NCBI RefSeq assembly: GCF_001591025.1
Contig: NZ_BCTZ01000007.1
Span: 1-64,000, forward strand
Direction: 5' to 3'
DNA from: Sphingomonas soli NBRC 100801
Lineage (GTDB): Bacteria > Pseudomonadota > Alphaproteobacteria > Sphingomonadales > Sphingomonadaceae
Length of the DNA: 64,000 nt
In this document: one piece after another, positions 16,659 through 25,133 of the stretch
Position numbering within the stretch: the first letter of the stretch is position 1
How the letters are laid out: each line of letters opens with the position of its first letter
Notes under the pieces: generated by a model
The model's database searches: none
What the model was told of the DNA's origin: nothing
The model's input: only the letters and a program-made list of their open reading frames with translations
Translations under genes and position numbers: made by a program

Positions 16659-19028
16659 GTGACACGCCAGACGACCTCACAATTCGCCAGGCCGCGCATC
16701 GACGCGCGCGCATTGCTGGGCCTGTACGATCCGGCCGACACCACCGATTGGGGGCCGATTCGCGCCGCGCAGATGCACGCCGGCAGCCAGCTTGCCTTGT
16801 TCATGCTCGCGGCCAATCTGATCGGCGCTGCGCTGGTTACCGTGATACTCGCGCCGCTAGTGCCCGAATGGCAGCTCGCAAGCTGGGGGGCGCTGGTCGC
16901 CGCCGTCGGCGTCGCCGTGGCGTTTCGCCGCCTTGCCTCGCGTCACCGTTCAGCTGTCACCGCAACCCTGCGCGACGTGCGCGACACTGTGCTGGACGGG
17001 ATCGCGCTGGGCGCCGTCTGGTCGATCCCCCCCCTCGCCTTCGGCCACTCGGTCGATGCCGGTACGGCGCTGGGCCTTTGGATCATCCTATCGCTGCTGA
17101 TGTCCGCATCGGCAGTCGCAATGGCGGCGCTGCCACTGGCGACGATCGCGTTCGTTTCGATCGTCGGCGCCTCGATCGTTGCCACGCTCGCCATCATCGC
17201 CACACCCATGCTGGCGGCGGCGGCGGCGCTGTTCACCGTGCTGCTCATCATGGCAACGTTCAGCCGGGGCATGTCGCTAGTGGTGATCCGGGCGGGTGAG
17301 ATCGCCATTTCGGAGCGCGACGAGACGCTCAGCTTGCTTTTGCGTGAGACCGAAACCGAAGAAGTCGGCGCAGGTGCCGACTGGCTCTGGGAGATCGACG
17401 CGCAACGCCGCGTCGTCCGCGCCAATCCGCGCTTCTCCGTATCGCTGGGTGCCGATCCCAAGACGATCAACGGCACGCCGTTTCTCCAATTGCTTGCCGG
17501 ATCGACATGGGAAGCGGGGAATTTCGCCGCGGGCCTGCGCGAACTGGCGGAGAAGCTGAAGGCGCGCGAGGCCTTTCACGACATCTTGCTCCCCGTCGAG
17601 GTGCATGGCGAAGAGCGCTGGTGGGAGATATCGGCATCGCCCCGCTTCGATGATGGCGGCAGCTTCTGCGGGTTCCGCGGCGTCGGCTCGGACGTGACGG
17701 AGCGGCGCAAGTCTGCCGACAAGATAAACCGCATGGCGCGCTTCGACACGTTGACCGGTCTGCCCAACCGTCTGCTGATCAACGAGACTCTGGCACACGC
17801 GATGAGCGAGGCGGAAAAATGGGGTTCGCGCTGCGCTTTCATGATGATCGACCTTGATCGCTTCAAGGCGGTCAACGACACGCTGGGCCATCCGATGGGC
17901 GACAGGCTGCTCGGCCGGGTGTCCGAGCGGCTGAAGCAGCTTATGACCCAGAACGAGATGATTGGCCGTCTGGGCGGCGACGAATTCGCCGTAGTCGTCC
18001 GCGACGCCAACGACACGGCGCGCGTGGAGCGGCTGGCCCAGGCAATCGTCGATGCGCTTTCGCATCCCTATGAGGTCGATGCCCATACGCTCTATATCGG
18101 CTGCTCGATCGGCCTGGCCACCGGCCCGCGCGACGGGCGCACCGCCGAGATGCTGATCCGCTCGGCCGATCTCGCCCTTTATCGATCGAAGGACGCCGGC
18201 GGCGGCGTCTTCCATGCCTATGAGCCCCAGCTTCACATGGCGGCCGAGGAACGCCGCGTGCTCGAGATCGCGCTGCGCAACGCCGTCGACAATGGCGAGA
18301 TGCACCTCAATTACCAGCCGGTCGTCAGCGCCGAAACCGGCCAGCTGACCGGCTTTGAAGCGCTTCTCCGCTGGGTCCACCCCGAATTTGGCAACATTTC
18401 CCCCGCCAAGTTCGTGCCCCTCGCCGAGGAAGCCCGACTGATCGCGCCGATCGGCGAATGGGTTTTGCGCACCGCGTGCGACGAGGCCGCGCGATGGGAC
18501 CTCCCCGTACGCGTTGCGGTCAATGTCAGCCCCGAGCAGCTCCACAACCCGGCCTTTGTAGGCATCGTCACGCAAGCGCTGGCGCAATCGGGCCTGCCGC
18601 CCGAACGGCTCGAACTGGAAGTGACCGAAGGCGTGTTCATGCGCGAGGGCACCATGGCGATCCAAGTGCTGGAAAAAATCCTCGATCTCGGCATTCGCCT
18701 GAGCCTCGACGATTTCGGCACGGGCTTTTCCTCGCTCGGCTATCTCGCACGCACCCGGTTCAGCTCGATCAAGATCGACCGCAGCTTCGTCCAGGGCGCA
18801 TCTCAGGGCACTAAGGAAGCGATCGCGATCATCCGCGCAGTGGTGGCGCTTGCAGACAGCCTGGGCATGGCGACCACGGCGGAGGGCGTCGAGACGGAGG
18901 AGGAGCACCACATGGTTCAGGCGCTCGGCTGCACCAAGGTTCAGGGCTATTATTTCGGGCGCCCCCTCCCCACCCATGAGGCGCGCGCACTCGCAATGCG
19001 GCCAACCGGTGGCAGCGTTGCTGCGTGA
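16659..19028 (+). CDS. Membrane-bound PAS-GGDEF-EAL cyclic-di-GMP enzyme
   Basis: 789 residues. Several hydrophobic segments span about 44-200, a PAS-like sensor lies around 238-350 (DWLWEIDAQRRVVRANPRF), then a diguanylate cyclase domain with intact GGDEF at 439-443, and a phosphodiesterase domain with EAL at 567-569 plus SLDDFGTGFSSLGYL and IKIDRSFV. Both catalytic motif sets look complete. The position of the product-inhibition I-site holds TxxE, not RxxD, so feedback control of the cyclase is probably absent. The start GTG at 16659 has GGAG close by. Which activity dominates cannot be told from sequence. Confidence 0.93.
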   Translation: MTRQTTSQFARPRIDARALLGLYDPADTTDWGPIRAAQMHAGSQLALFMLAANLIGAALVTVILAPLVPEWQLASWGALVAAVGVAVAFRRLASRHRSAVTATLRDVRDTVLDGIALGAVWSIPPLAFGHSVDAGTALGLWIILSLLMSASAVAMAALPLATIAFVSIVGASIVATLAIIATPMLAAAAALFTVLLIMATFSRGMSLVVIRAGEIAISERDETLSLLLRETETEEVGAGADWLWEIDAQRRVVRANPRFSVSLGADPKTINGTPFLQLLAGSTWEAGNFAAGLRELAEKLKAREAFHDILLPVEVHGEERWWEISASPRFDDGGSFCGFRGVGSDVTERRKSADKINRMARFDTLTGLPNRLLINETLAHAMSEAEKWGSRCAFMMIDLDRFKAVNDTLGHPMGDRLLGRVSERLKQLMTQNEMIGRLGGDEFAVVVRDANDTARVERLAQAIVDALSHPYEVDAHTLYIGCSIGLATGPRDGRTAEMLIRSADLALYRSKDAGGGVFHAYEPQLHMAAEERRVLEIALRNAVDNGEMHLNYQPVVSAETGQLTGFEALLRWVHPEFGNISPAKFVPLAEEARLIAPIGEWVLRTACDEAARWDLPVRVAVNVSPEQLHNPAFVGIVTQALAQSGLPPERLELEVTEGVFMREGTMAIQVLEKILDLGIRLSLDDFGTGFSSLGYLARTRFSSIKIDRSFVQGASQGTKEAIAIIRAVVALADSLGMATTAEGVETEEEHHMVQALGCTKVQGYYFGRPLPTHEARALAMRPTGGSVAA

Positions 19029-19073
19029 GGCCTTGCGGGTGCCGCGCCACCCCGCTAAAGGCCCTCACCGCAC

Positions 19074-19150
19074 AGGGGCGTAGCTCAGCTGGTTAGAGCG
19101 TCGGTCTCCAAAACCGAAGGCCCTCGGTTCGAATCCGAGCGCCCCTGCCA
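19074..19150 (+). tRNA. tRNA-Trp (CCA)
   Basis: A 77-base cloverleaf including the encoded CCA end. Acceptor AGGGGCG at 19074-19080 pairs with CGCCCCT at 19140-19146, the D arm carries AGCTCAGCTGGTTAGAGC, the anticodon stem TCGGT/ACCGA closes the loop CTCCAAA with anticodon CCA, and the T arm is CTCGG-TTCGAAT-CCGAG. It is followed not by secE-nusG, the usual neighbours in this class, but by catabolic genes. Confidence 0.97.
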
Positions 19151-19357
19151 CGATCGTCCGATGATCCCGACCAACCCCCAGCGGGATTTATGCCGGAGTA
19201 TAAAGGACTTATGGGTACGCTGTCTTAAGCCCCCGTCCCGAATCAATCTAACAGCCGGCCATGCTGCCCCCGTCAGCAAGTTAAGGTTGTCAATCGGCTC
19301 ATTGTAAGCCTGGCTTCATCCATGCATCCCGAACCCGGCATTGGTGAGGGGATAGGA
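19151..19357. other. Non-coding stretch after tRNA-Trp, possible island edge
   Basis: About 200 bases with no credible gene. The only open frame on the minus strand is the well-known antisense translation of the tRNA. No integrase or repeat of the tRNA 3' end is visible here. Confidence 0.5.
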
Positions 19358-20338
19358 ATGGCTTGGTCGATACGCATCGCTGCGCTCATCTCGATATTTG
19401 TCGCAGGCACGGCTTCCGCGCAAACAGCGCCCATTACGGCATGGGATCTTTTCCGATCGCAGCATCCGGTCCTGACGCCCTCGCAGGACCGCGATATCGA
19501 TGATCCGATTCTGCGGGGCGCGATTGATCTCCACGCCCATTTCGGGCCCGATGCCTACCCGCGCCAATGGGACGCATTCGAAATCGCGCGCCGGATGGCG
19601 GCGCGCGGGATGCGCGGGGTGGTGCTCAAGAACCATTTCACCGAGTCCGCGGGCACGGCTTACCTGGTGCGCAAGCACGCTGGTGTGCCCGGCCTGGAAG
19701 TATTTGGCGGACTCTCGCTCAACTCCGAAGTGGGCGGGATCAATCCCGAGGCGGTACGCTATTTCGCGGCGGTGACGGGCGGCTATGCCAGGGTTGTCTG
19801 GTTGCCGACCCACGAATCCGAGCACGAGGTCAATCATGAGAAAGCGAGCTACCCTTCGGTCAGCGTCTCCAAGAACGGCGTCCTCCTGCCCGAGGTGCTC
19901 GAGGTGCTCGACGTCATCAAGGAAAAGCGCCTAACGCTGGCGACCGGACACGTCACGCCCGCTGAGATGCTGGCCATCATGACCGAGGCGAAGAAGCGCG
20001 ACTTGGGTCCGGTCATCATCACCCATCCGAATATGGGTCCGAAATTCACCAACCCGACGATGGGGGAGTTGCAGGAAGCGGTGGCGCTGGGTGGCTATGT
20101 CGAGTTCGTCGCCAGCGAGCTGCTCGGCAAGCGAAGCGACGAGTTCATCGCGATGATCCGGACCATCGGTCCGGCTCGTTCCTTCGTCGCGTCGGACAGC
20201 GGGCTGGTCGGTCTGCCCAACCATACGGACGCGCTCGGACTCACGATAAGGGTGCTGCGCACGGCAGGGTTCACCGAGGATGAACTCGATCTGATGTTCC
20301 GCAAGAATCCGGCGATCCTGCTTCGCCTGAATTCATGA
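19358..20338 (+). CDS. Exported DUF6282-type amidohydrolase-like protein
   Basis: About 326 residues from ATG at 19358; a signal peptide (MAWSIRIAALISIFVAGTASAQ) ends in an AxA site. The mature part opens with the metal-binding pattern DLHAHFGPDAYPR, and later shows LATGHVTPAEML, VIITHPNMG and FVASDSG, which together look like a TIM-barrel metal hydrolase with conserved His and Asp ligands. This matches the family annotated DUF6282; its substrate is not known. It is the first gene after tRNA-Trp and lies 19 bases before an aldolase gene on the same strand, so it probably belongs to that transcript. Periplasmic location suggests a first hydrolytic step. Confidence 0.8.
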   Translation: MAWSIRIAALISIFVAGTASAQTAPITAWDLFRSQHPVLTPSQDRDIDDPILRGAIDLHAHFGPDAYPRQWDAFEIARRMAARGMRGVVLKNHFTESAGTAYLVRKHAGVPGLEVFGGLSLNSEVGGINPEAVRYFAAVTGGYARVVWLPTHESEHEVNHEKASYPSVSVSKNGVLLPEVLEVLDVIKEKRLTLATGHVTPAEMLAIMTEAKKRDLGPVIITHPNMGPKFTNPTMGELQEAVALGGYVEFVASELLGKRSDEFIAMIRTIGPARSFVASDSGLVGLPNHTDALGLTIRVLRTAGFTEDELDLMFRKNPAILLRLNS

Positions 20339-20357
20339 TCTCGCGAAAGGAACCGTG

Positions 20358-21149
20358 ATGAGTGACCTGCGCCCAGACCCCAGCACCTTCCGGACCCGCC
20401 TGTTGGCACGTGAACCGATGATCGGGACGTTCATGAAAGTCCCGGCGTCGCAGAATACGGAAATCCTCGGCCTCGAGGGTTTCGACTTCGTGGTCCTCGA
20501 CGAGGAGCACGCGCCTTGGACACGCGGCACGCTCGACGCGGCGCTGCTGGCGGCACGCGCTTATGGCACAGCGGGAATCGTCCGCATCGCCCGGCCCGAT
20601 GCAAACAGCATCCTGTCCGTGCTCGATGACGGCGCGATCGGGATCATGGTGCCGCATGTCGATACCGCGCAAAAGGTCCGCGATGTCGTGTCCTGGGCGC
20701 GCTATCTGGGTGGCACGCGGGGCTCGGGCGCCAGCCGGGGCGGTGAATATGGCAAGCGCGGCGGAGACAATTATCGCATCTCCGATGCCATCACGACGGT
20801 TATCTGCATGATCGAGGACAGGCACGCGCTCGACGAGATCGATGAGATCGCGGCGGTAGAGGGCGTGGACGCATTGTTCCTCGGGCGCGCCGATCTCGCC
20901 CTGTCACTGCGCAACGCCGAAGGTTCGGCACCCGGCATCCAGGAGGCGGTCGAGCGGATCGTGGAGGCGGCGAACCGCGCCGGAAAGCCCGTCGCCGCGG
21001 TCGTGCAGTCCATGCAGAGCGACGAGACCACATGGCTTCGCGGCCTCGGCATCACCGCGCTCATGGTTGCGTCCGACATCGGCTTGCTGCGCCAGGCCGC
21101 CAGCAGCGCCCTGCGCGAGTTCAATGCATTGATGAGGCCCGGCGAATGA
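20358..21149 (+). CDS. HpcH/HpaI-family class II aldolase
   Basis: 263 residues related to 4-hydroxy-2-oxoheptanedioate aldolase, which splits 4-hydroxy-2-oxo acids into pyruvate and an aldehyde. Key residues are visible: VVLDEEHAPWTRG carries the catalytic His, IVRIARPD the pyruvate-binding Arg, and CMIEDRHALDEIDEI plus FLGRADLALSL the metal-binding Glu and Asp. ATG at 20358 has AAAGGA six bases upstream and follows an in-frame GTG. The stop overlaps the next ATG, so it is coupled to the aldehyde dehydrogenase. If the aldehyde is succinic semialdehyde, the two genes make a pyruvate plus succinate exit route. Citrate-lyase-beta-like functions are an alternative. Confidence 0.88.
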   Translation: MSDLRPDPSTFRTRLLAREPMIGTFMKVPASQNTEILGLEGFDFVVLDEEHAPWTRGTLDAALLAARAYGTAGIVRIARPDANSILSVLDDGAIGIMVPHVDTAQKVRDVVSWARYLGGTRGSGASRGGEYGKRGGDNYRISDAITTVICMIEDRHALDEIDEIAAVEGVDALFLGRADLALSLRNAEGSAPGIQEAVERIVEAANRAGKPVAAVVQSMQSDETTWLRGLGITALMVASDIGLLRQAASSALREFNALMRPGE

Positions 21150-22579
21150 GCAACGGCTTGCGCCGCGAAGCGTGCCTGATCGATGGGGCATGGATCGCAG
21201 GCGATCGCTGGATCGAGGTAGACAATCCCGCCACCTGCGACACGATCGGTCGCGTCCCGTCGCTGGGCGCCAGCGAGACCGAGCATGCCATCGCCGCGGC
21301 GGCCCGCGCGATGCCGGCATGGGCCGCCCGCCCCGCGCGCGAGCGCGCGGCGATGCTCCGCCGCATCGCCGATCTCATGGCGGAGCATGCGGAACCGCTC
21401 GCACGCCTGCTCACCGAGGAACAGGGCAAACCGCTGGCCGAGGCACGCGGTGAAATCGCGTATGCCGCCTCCTTCTTTGAATGGTTCGGTGAGGAAGCGA
21501 AGCGCGCGTACGGCGACGTTATCCCCGGCCACATGGAGGACAAGCGTCTGCTCGTGCTCAAGCAGCCGGTAGGTGTGGTTGCCGCGATCACGCCCTGGAA
21601 CTTCCCCAGCGCGATGATCGCTCGAAAGGTAGCGCCAGCCCTTGCCGCCGGCTGCGGCGTGGTGGTCAAGCCATCCGAACTGACGCCGTTCAGCGCGCTT
21701 GCGATCGGCGTCCTGGCCGAGGCGGCGGGTCTGCCGGCAGGCCTGCTCAATATCGTCACGGGCAACGCGCAGGAAATCGGCGCGGTGCTGCTGGCCAGCC
21801 CGGTCGTGCGCAAGATCAGCTTCACCGGATCGACGGCTGTCGGCATCAAGCTGATGGAAGGCGCCGCGCCCACGGTGAAGAAGATGAGCCTAGAGCTTGG
21901 CGGCAACGCGCCGTTCATCGTGTTCGGCGACGCCGATGTCGATGCGGCGGTGGATGGGGCGATCCTCTCGAAGTTCCGTAACGCGGGGCAAACCTGCGTG
22001 TGTGCGAACCGGATCTATGTTCAGTCGGGAGTATATGATCACTTCGTCGACAAGCTTGCCGCCAAAGTGTCGAGGCTGGAGGTCGGAGCGGGTGACGAGG
22101 ACGGCGCATCTATCGGCCCGCTGATCAACGCTGCGGCCGTCGAGAAGGTCGAACGTCACGTCGCCGATGCGGTGTCGCTCGGCGCGAGCATTGTCACCGG
22201 AGGAGCCCGGCATGGCAGAGGCCCGCGATTCTTTACCCCCACCGTGTTGCGTGATGTCACGGCTGCGATGCTCGTCCAGCGCGAAGAGACCTTCGGCCCG
22301 CTCGCGCCCGTCATCCGCTTCGAGCGCGACGAGGAGGCGATCGAACTCGCCAACGCCAGCGAATTCGGCCTCGCCGCCTATTTCTACGCGCGCGATCTGA
22401 GCCGCGTCTGGCGCATAGCCGAAGCGATCGAGGCCGGCATCGTCGGGGTCAACACCGGTCTCATTTCTACCGAGGTGGCGCCGTTCGGCGGCGTAAAGTC
22501 ATCGGGCCTTGGGCGCGAAGGCTCGCGCTATGGGCTCGAGGACTATCAGGAGCTGAAATATGTCTGCCTGTCTATCTGA
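21146..22579 (+). CDS. NAD(P)-dependent aldehyde dehydrogenase, succinate-semialdehyde type
   Basis: 477 residues, a class-3-like ALDH. The oxyanion/cofactor motif ITPWNFPSAMIARKVAPALAAGC, the general base in SLELGGNAPFIVF (Glu250) and the nucleophile in GQTCVCANRIYVQ (Cys284) are in place, and the two-cysteine TCVCANR pattern is characteristic of GabD-type enzymes. The start ATG overlaps the aldolase stop (ATGA); the frame is open 38 codons upstream only as a shadow. It should oxidise the aldehyde released by the aldolase. Exact chain length of the substrate is inference. Confidence 0.92.
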   Translation: MSNGLRREACLIDGAWIAGDRWIEVDNPATCDTIGRVPSLGASETEHAIAAAARAMPAWAARPARERAAMLRRIADLMAEHAEPLARLLTEEQGKPLAEARGEIAYAASFFEWFGEEAKRAYGDVIPGHMEDKRLLVLKQPVGVVAAITPWNFPSAMIARKVAPALAAGCGVVVKPSELTPFSALAIGVLAEAAGLPAGLLNIVTGNAQEIGAVLLASPVVRKISFTGSTAVGIKLMEGAAPTVKKMSLELGGNAPFIVFGDADVDAAVDGAILSKFRNAGQTCVCANRIYVQSGVYDHFVDKLAAKVSRLEVGAGDEDGASIGPLINAAAVEKVERHVADAVSLGASIVTGGARHGRGPRFFTPTVLRDVTAAMLVQREETFGPLAPVIRFERDEEAIELANASEFGLAAYFYARDLSRVWRIAEAIEAGIVGVNTGLISTEVAPFGGVKSSGLGREGSRYGLEDYQELKYVCLSI

Positions 22580-22591
22580 CCGGCGCGAGCG

Positions 22592-23344
22592 TCAGCCCGC
22601 GAGATAGCCACCATCCACCGGGATGATCGCGCCGGTGACGAAACGTGCCGCGTCCGATGCGAGATAGACTGCAAGTCCGCTGATCTCTTCGGGCCGTCCC
22701 TGCCTGCGCATCGGCGTTCGCGCCACGATCACAGCTTCGCGCTCGGGGGTCTTCTCTTCCGCCGCGAGCAGCGTCGTCTCGACAAACCCCGGTGCGATGG
22801 CATTTACCCGGATGCCCTCTGCGGCCCATTCCACCGCCAGCGCCTTGGTCAATTGCATCACCGCGCCCTTCGATGTGGCATAAGCGGCAGCGTTGGCCGG
22901 CGCGACGAAGGACCGGATCGAAGCGAGGTTAATCACCGTGCCCTGCGTCTCGCTAAGTTGCGCATGGAAAGCGTGACAAAGGTTGAACGGTCCATCCACG
23001 TTGGTAGAAATCGTGCGTCGCCATCGCGTCAGTGCGCCTTCCGTATCGATCCTGCCCTGAAGCAGGATGCCTGCGCTGTTGACCAGGATCGATACCGCGC
23101 CGAACTCGGCCCGCACTCTCTCGGCCAGCGCCTCGCAGGCGTCGTGATCCGAAACATCGAGCGCGAATGCGTGCGCGAATCGTCCACCGCGCGTAATGCT
23201 GGCGGCGGCATCATCGACCTCGTCGGCCTGGATGTCGGTGAGCACCACCACTGCACCGGCCTCTGCCAGCCCTTCGGCGATCGCCCGTCCGATCCCACGC
23301 GCCGCGCCGGTGACCAGGGCCACCCGCCCTTCCAAAAGGCTCAT
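22592..23344 (-). CDS. Short-chain dehydrogenase/reductase
   Basis: 250 residues of the classical SDR family. The cofactor loop TGAARGIGRA, the NSAG strand end and the YATSK catalytic pair are present, and the Asp in VVLTDIQ after the second strand suggests NAD preference. The start overlaps the stop of the lactonase-like gene upstream (ATGA). It closes a minus-strand operon (bicupin, dehydrogenase, lactonase, SDR), converging on the aldolase/ALDH operon with 12 bases between stops. Probably oxidises an alcohol produced by ester or lactone hydrolysis; the substrate is unknown. Confidence 0.92.
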   Translation of the reverse strand: MSLLEGRVALVTGAARGIGRAIAEGLAEAGAVVVLTDIQADEVDDAAASITRGGRFAHAFALDVSDHDACEALAERVRAEFGAVSILVNSAGILLQGRIDTEGALTRWRRTISTNVDGPFNLCHAFHAQLSETQGTVINLASIRSFVAPANAAAYATSKGAVMQLTKALAVEWAAEGIRVNAIAPGFVETTLLAAEEKTPEREAVIVARTPMRRQGRPEEISGLAVYLASDAARFVTGAIIPVDGGYLAG

Positions 23345-24147
23345 ATGCTTGCATCCCTCATAAGCGGTTCGGCATCCAGCCGGACGATCCCATCCAGTCC
23401 CGGTTGCGACGCCGGATAACGGCGCAGGACCAGCGGATCGTGGCCGGGGATGATATGCGCCGGAGAACTCGCGAGTGCGCGCATCCGGTCATATCCTTCG
23501 AGCATCTCGACCACGTTCTGAACAATCGGAAACGGCCGGGCCTGCTCGAAATTGGCGTAGAAATGCGCGGCGTCCGAGCCGAGAACCACCCAGCCCCGCC
23601 GCGTCTTCACGCGCGTCACCTGCAAACCGCCGGTATGCCCGCCCACCCGGTGAACCGAGAGGCCGGGCGCGATCTCGCTATCGCCATCATGGAAGTTCAC
23701 CCGCCCATCGAACACGCGCCGGACCAGGGCCGTCACATCCTCCACGTCGAAGGCATGTCGCAGGAAGGGATGGCACATGCACCGTCCGGTACAGAACGCC
23801 ATCTCGCTATCCTGCACATGGTATCGGGCATGGCCGAACATGTCGGAATTGCCAGCATGATCGAAATGCATGTGTGAGATGATGACGTCGGTGATCGATT
23901 GTGGATCGATGCCGATCGCCTGCAGTCCCTGGTCCACGGGGCGTAGCAATGCGCGATTGCGCTTTCGTCCGGTGGCCGCGTCGAACCCGGTGTCGAGCAG
24001 AAAGGTCCGCTCCGCGCCCACGATCGCCCAGACGAAATAGTCGAGCGGCATCGGCCCGTCATGCTCGTCCCCGCCGATGAAGTTCGCGGCGGCGTTGCGG
24101 TCGAAATGGCCATAGCGGATCGCGTGGATCTCATATTCGTCGCTCAT
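23341..24147 (-). CDS. Metallo-beta-lactamase-fold lactonase-like hydrolase
   Basis: 268 residues, resembling the N-acyl-homoserine lactonase branch of the MBL fold. The binuclear zinc motif SHMHFDHAGN (H92, H94, D96, H97) is intact, with further ligands in GGHTGG and GSDAAHFY. ATG at 24147 (MSDEYEIHAIRYG) is the likely start; the open frame runs into the neighbouring gene. Members open many lactones, so in this setting ring-opening of a Baeyer-Villiger product is as likely as quorum quenching. No luxI/luxR genes are in the window. ATGA coupling to the SDR supports a catabolic role. Confidence 0.85.
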   Translation of the reverse strand: MSDEYEIHAIRYGHFDRNAAANFIGGDEHDGPMPLDYFVWAIVGAERTFLLDTGFDAATGRKRNRALLRPVDQGLQAIGIDPQSITDVIISHMHFDHAGNSDMFGHARYHVQDSEMAFCTGRCMCHPFLRHAFDVEDVTALVRRVFDGRVNFHDGDSEIAPGLSVHRVGGHTGGLQVTRVKTRRGWVVLGSDAAHFYANFEQARPFPIVQNVVEMLEGYDRMRALASSPAHIIPGHDPLVLRRYPASQPGLDGIVRLDAEPLMRDASI

Positions 24148-24170
24148 GCGGATACTCCGGGCATGCAGCC

Positions 24171-25061
24171 TCAGGCGATTTCCACGCCCGCCCATTGTTC
24201 GACGATCTGGGAGAGGTGCGTGAAATCCGATTGCGGGCCATGCCGCGCCTGCGTGATCGTCAGCATGTCGCGCACCACGCTGCCGATCAGCATCGGCACG
24301 TCATTGGCCTGCGCTTCATTCAGGCACATGCGCACATCCTTGAGCGCCAGACCCGTCGCGAAGCCAAAATCGAACGTTCGCGGCAGCACCGCTCGGGGGA
24401 ATTTGTCCGCAGTCGCGCTGTTCGCCCCGCTCGATGCGTTGAGGACATCGATCATCGTCTTCGGATTGAGCCCGGCCTTGACGCCAAGGGCCACGCCTTC
24501 CGAGGTCACGACCAGGGCGGCGGCGGACAGCATGTTGTTGACGAGCTTCATCATCTGACCCTGCCCGGCAGCGTCGCCGACACGGAACACCCTGCCAAAC
24601 GTCAGCAACAGGGGCTCGATCTCACCCCAATATTCAGCCTTGCACGCCGCCATAAGCGAGAGACGCCCCGCAAGTGCCCCCGCCCGTCCGCCGCTGACCG
24701 GCGCGTCGACAAACGCGATTCCGGCCTCCTCCAGCCTTGTGGCGACATCGGCGGAGGCCTGAGGTCCCGATGTTGACAGATCGACGATCATCCGTGGCCT
24801 GCCATGGACCAGCCCTTCAGCGCCCAGCGCCACTTCGCGCATAACCTCCGGCATGGGCAGGCTGAGAAACACGACGTCGCAGCTTTCGCCGACTTCCCTG
24901 ACAGACTGCGCCATCCGGCCGCCGGCTTCGATCAGCGAGGCTCCGGCCCCCTGAGCCCGATCGAATCCCATCACCGCATTGCCAGCGGCAGCCAGCCGGG
25001 GAGCCATCGCGCTTCCCATGCTACCGAGTCCGACAAAGCCGATCATTTCGCGTCGCGCCAT
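24171..25061 (-). CDS. NAD(P)-dependent beta-hydroxyacid dehydrogenase (HIBADH family)
   Basis: 296 residues. The Rossmann motif GFVGLGSMG is at the N-terminus, the substrate loop VDAPVSGGRAGALAG in the middle and the catalytic Lys in GQMMKLVNNML, in the order seen in 3-hydroxyisobutyrate dehydrogenase and tartronate-semialdehyde reductase. It lies 23 bases upstream of the lactonase-like gene. The natural substrate is probably a short beta-hydroxy acid of the same pathway. No other special feature is seen. Confidence 0.9.
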   Translation of the reverse strand: MARREMIGFVGLGSMGSAMAPRLAAAGNAVMGFDRAQGAGASLIEAGGRMAQSVREVGESCDVVFLSLPMPEVMREVALGAEGLVHGRPRMIVDLSTSGPQASADVATRLEEAGIAFVDAPVSGGRAGALAGRLSLMAACKAEYWGEIEPLLLTFGRVFRVGDAAGQGQMMKLVNNMLSAAALVVTSEGVALGVKAGLNPKTMIDVLNASSGANSATADKFPRAVLPRTFDFGFATGLALKDVRMCLNEAQANDVPMLIGSVVRDMLTITQARHGPQSDFTHLSQIVEQWAGVEIA

Positions 25062-25133
25062 TTCCGATTCACTTTCTTGCTCGAACCCCGCGACACCCGC
25101 GCTGGCGCTCGTTGTTTTCCGTTCTGCTCCCGC

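Noticed and set aside
19085..19279. Short minus-strand open frame across the tRNA
   Set aside because: Its end (GRSDSNRGPSVLETDALTS) is the familiar antisense translation of a tRNA, not a protein.
19811..19827. Partial copy of the tRNA-Trp 3' end as an attachment site
   Set aside because: Only about 11 bases match, inside a coding gene; too short to be an att repeat.
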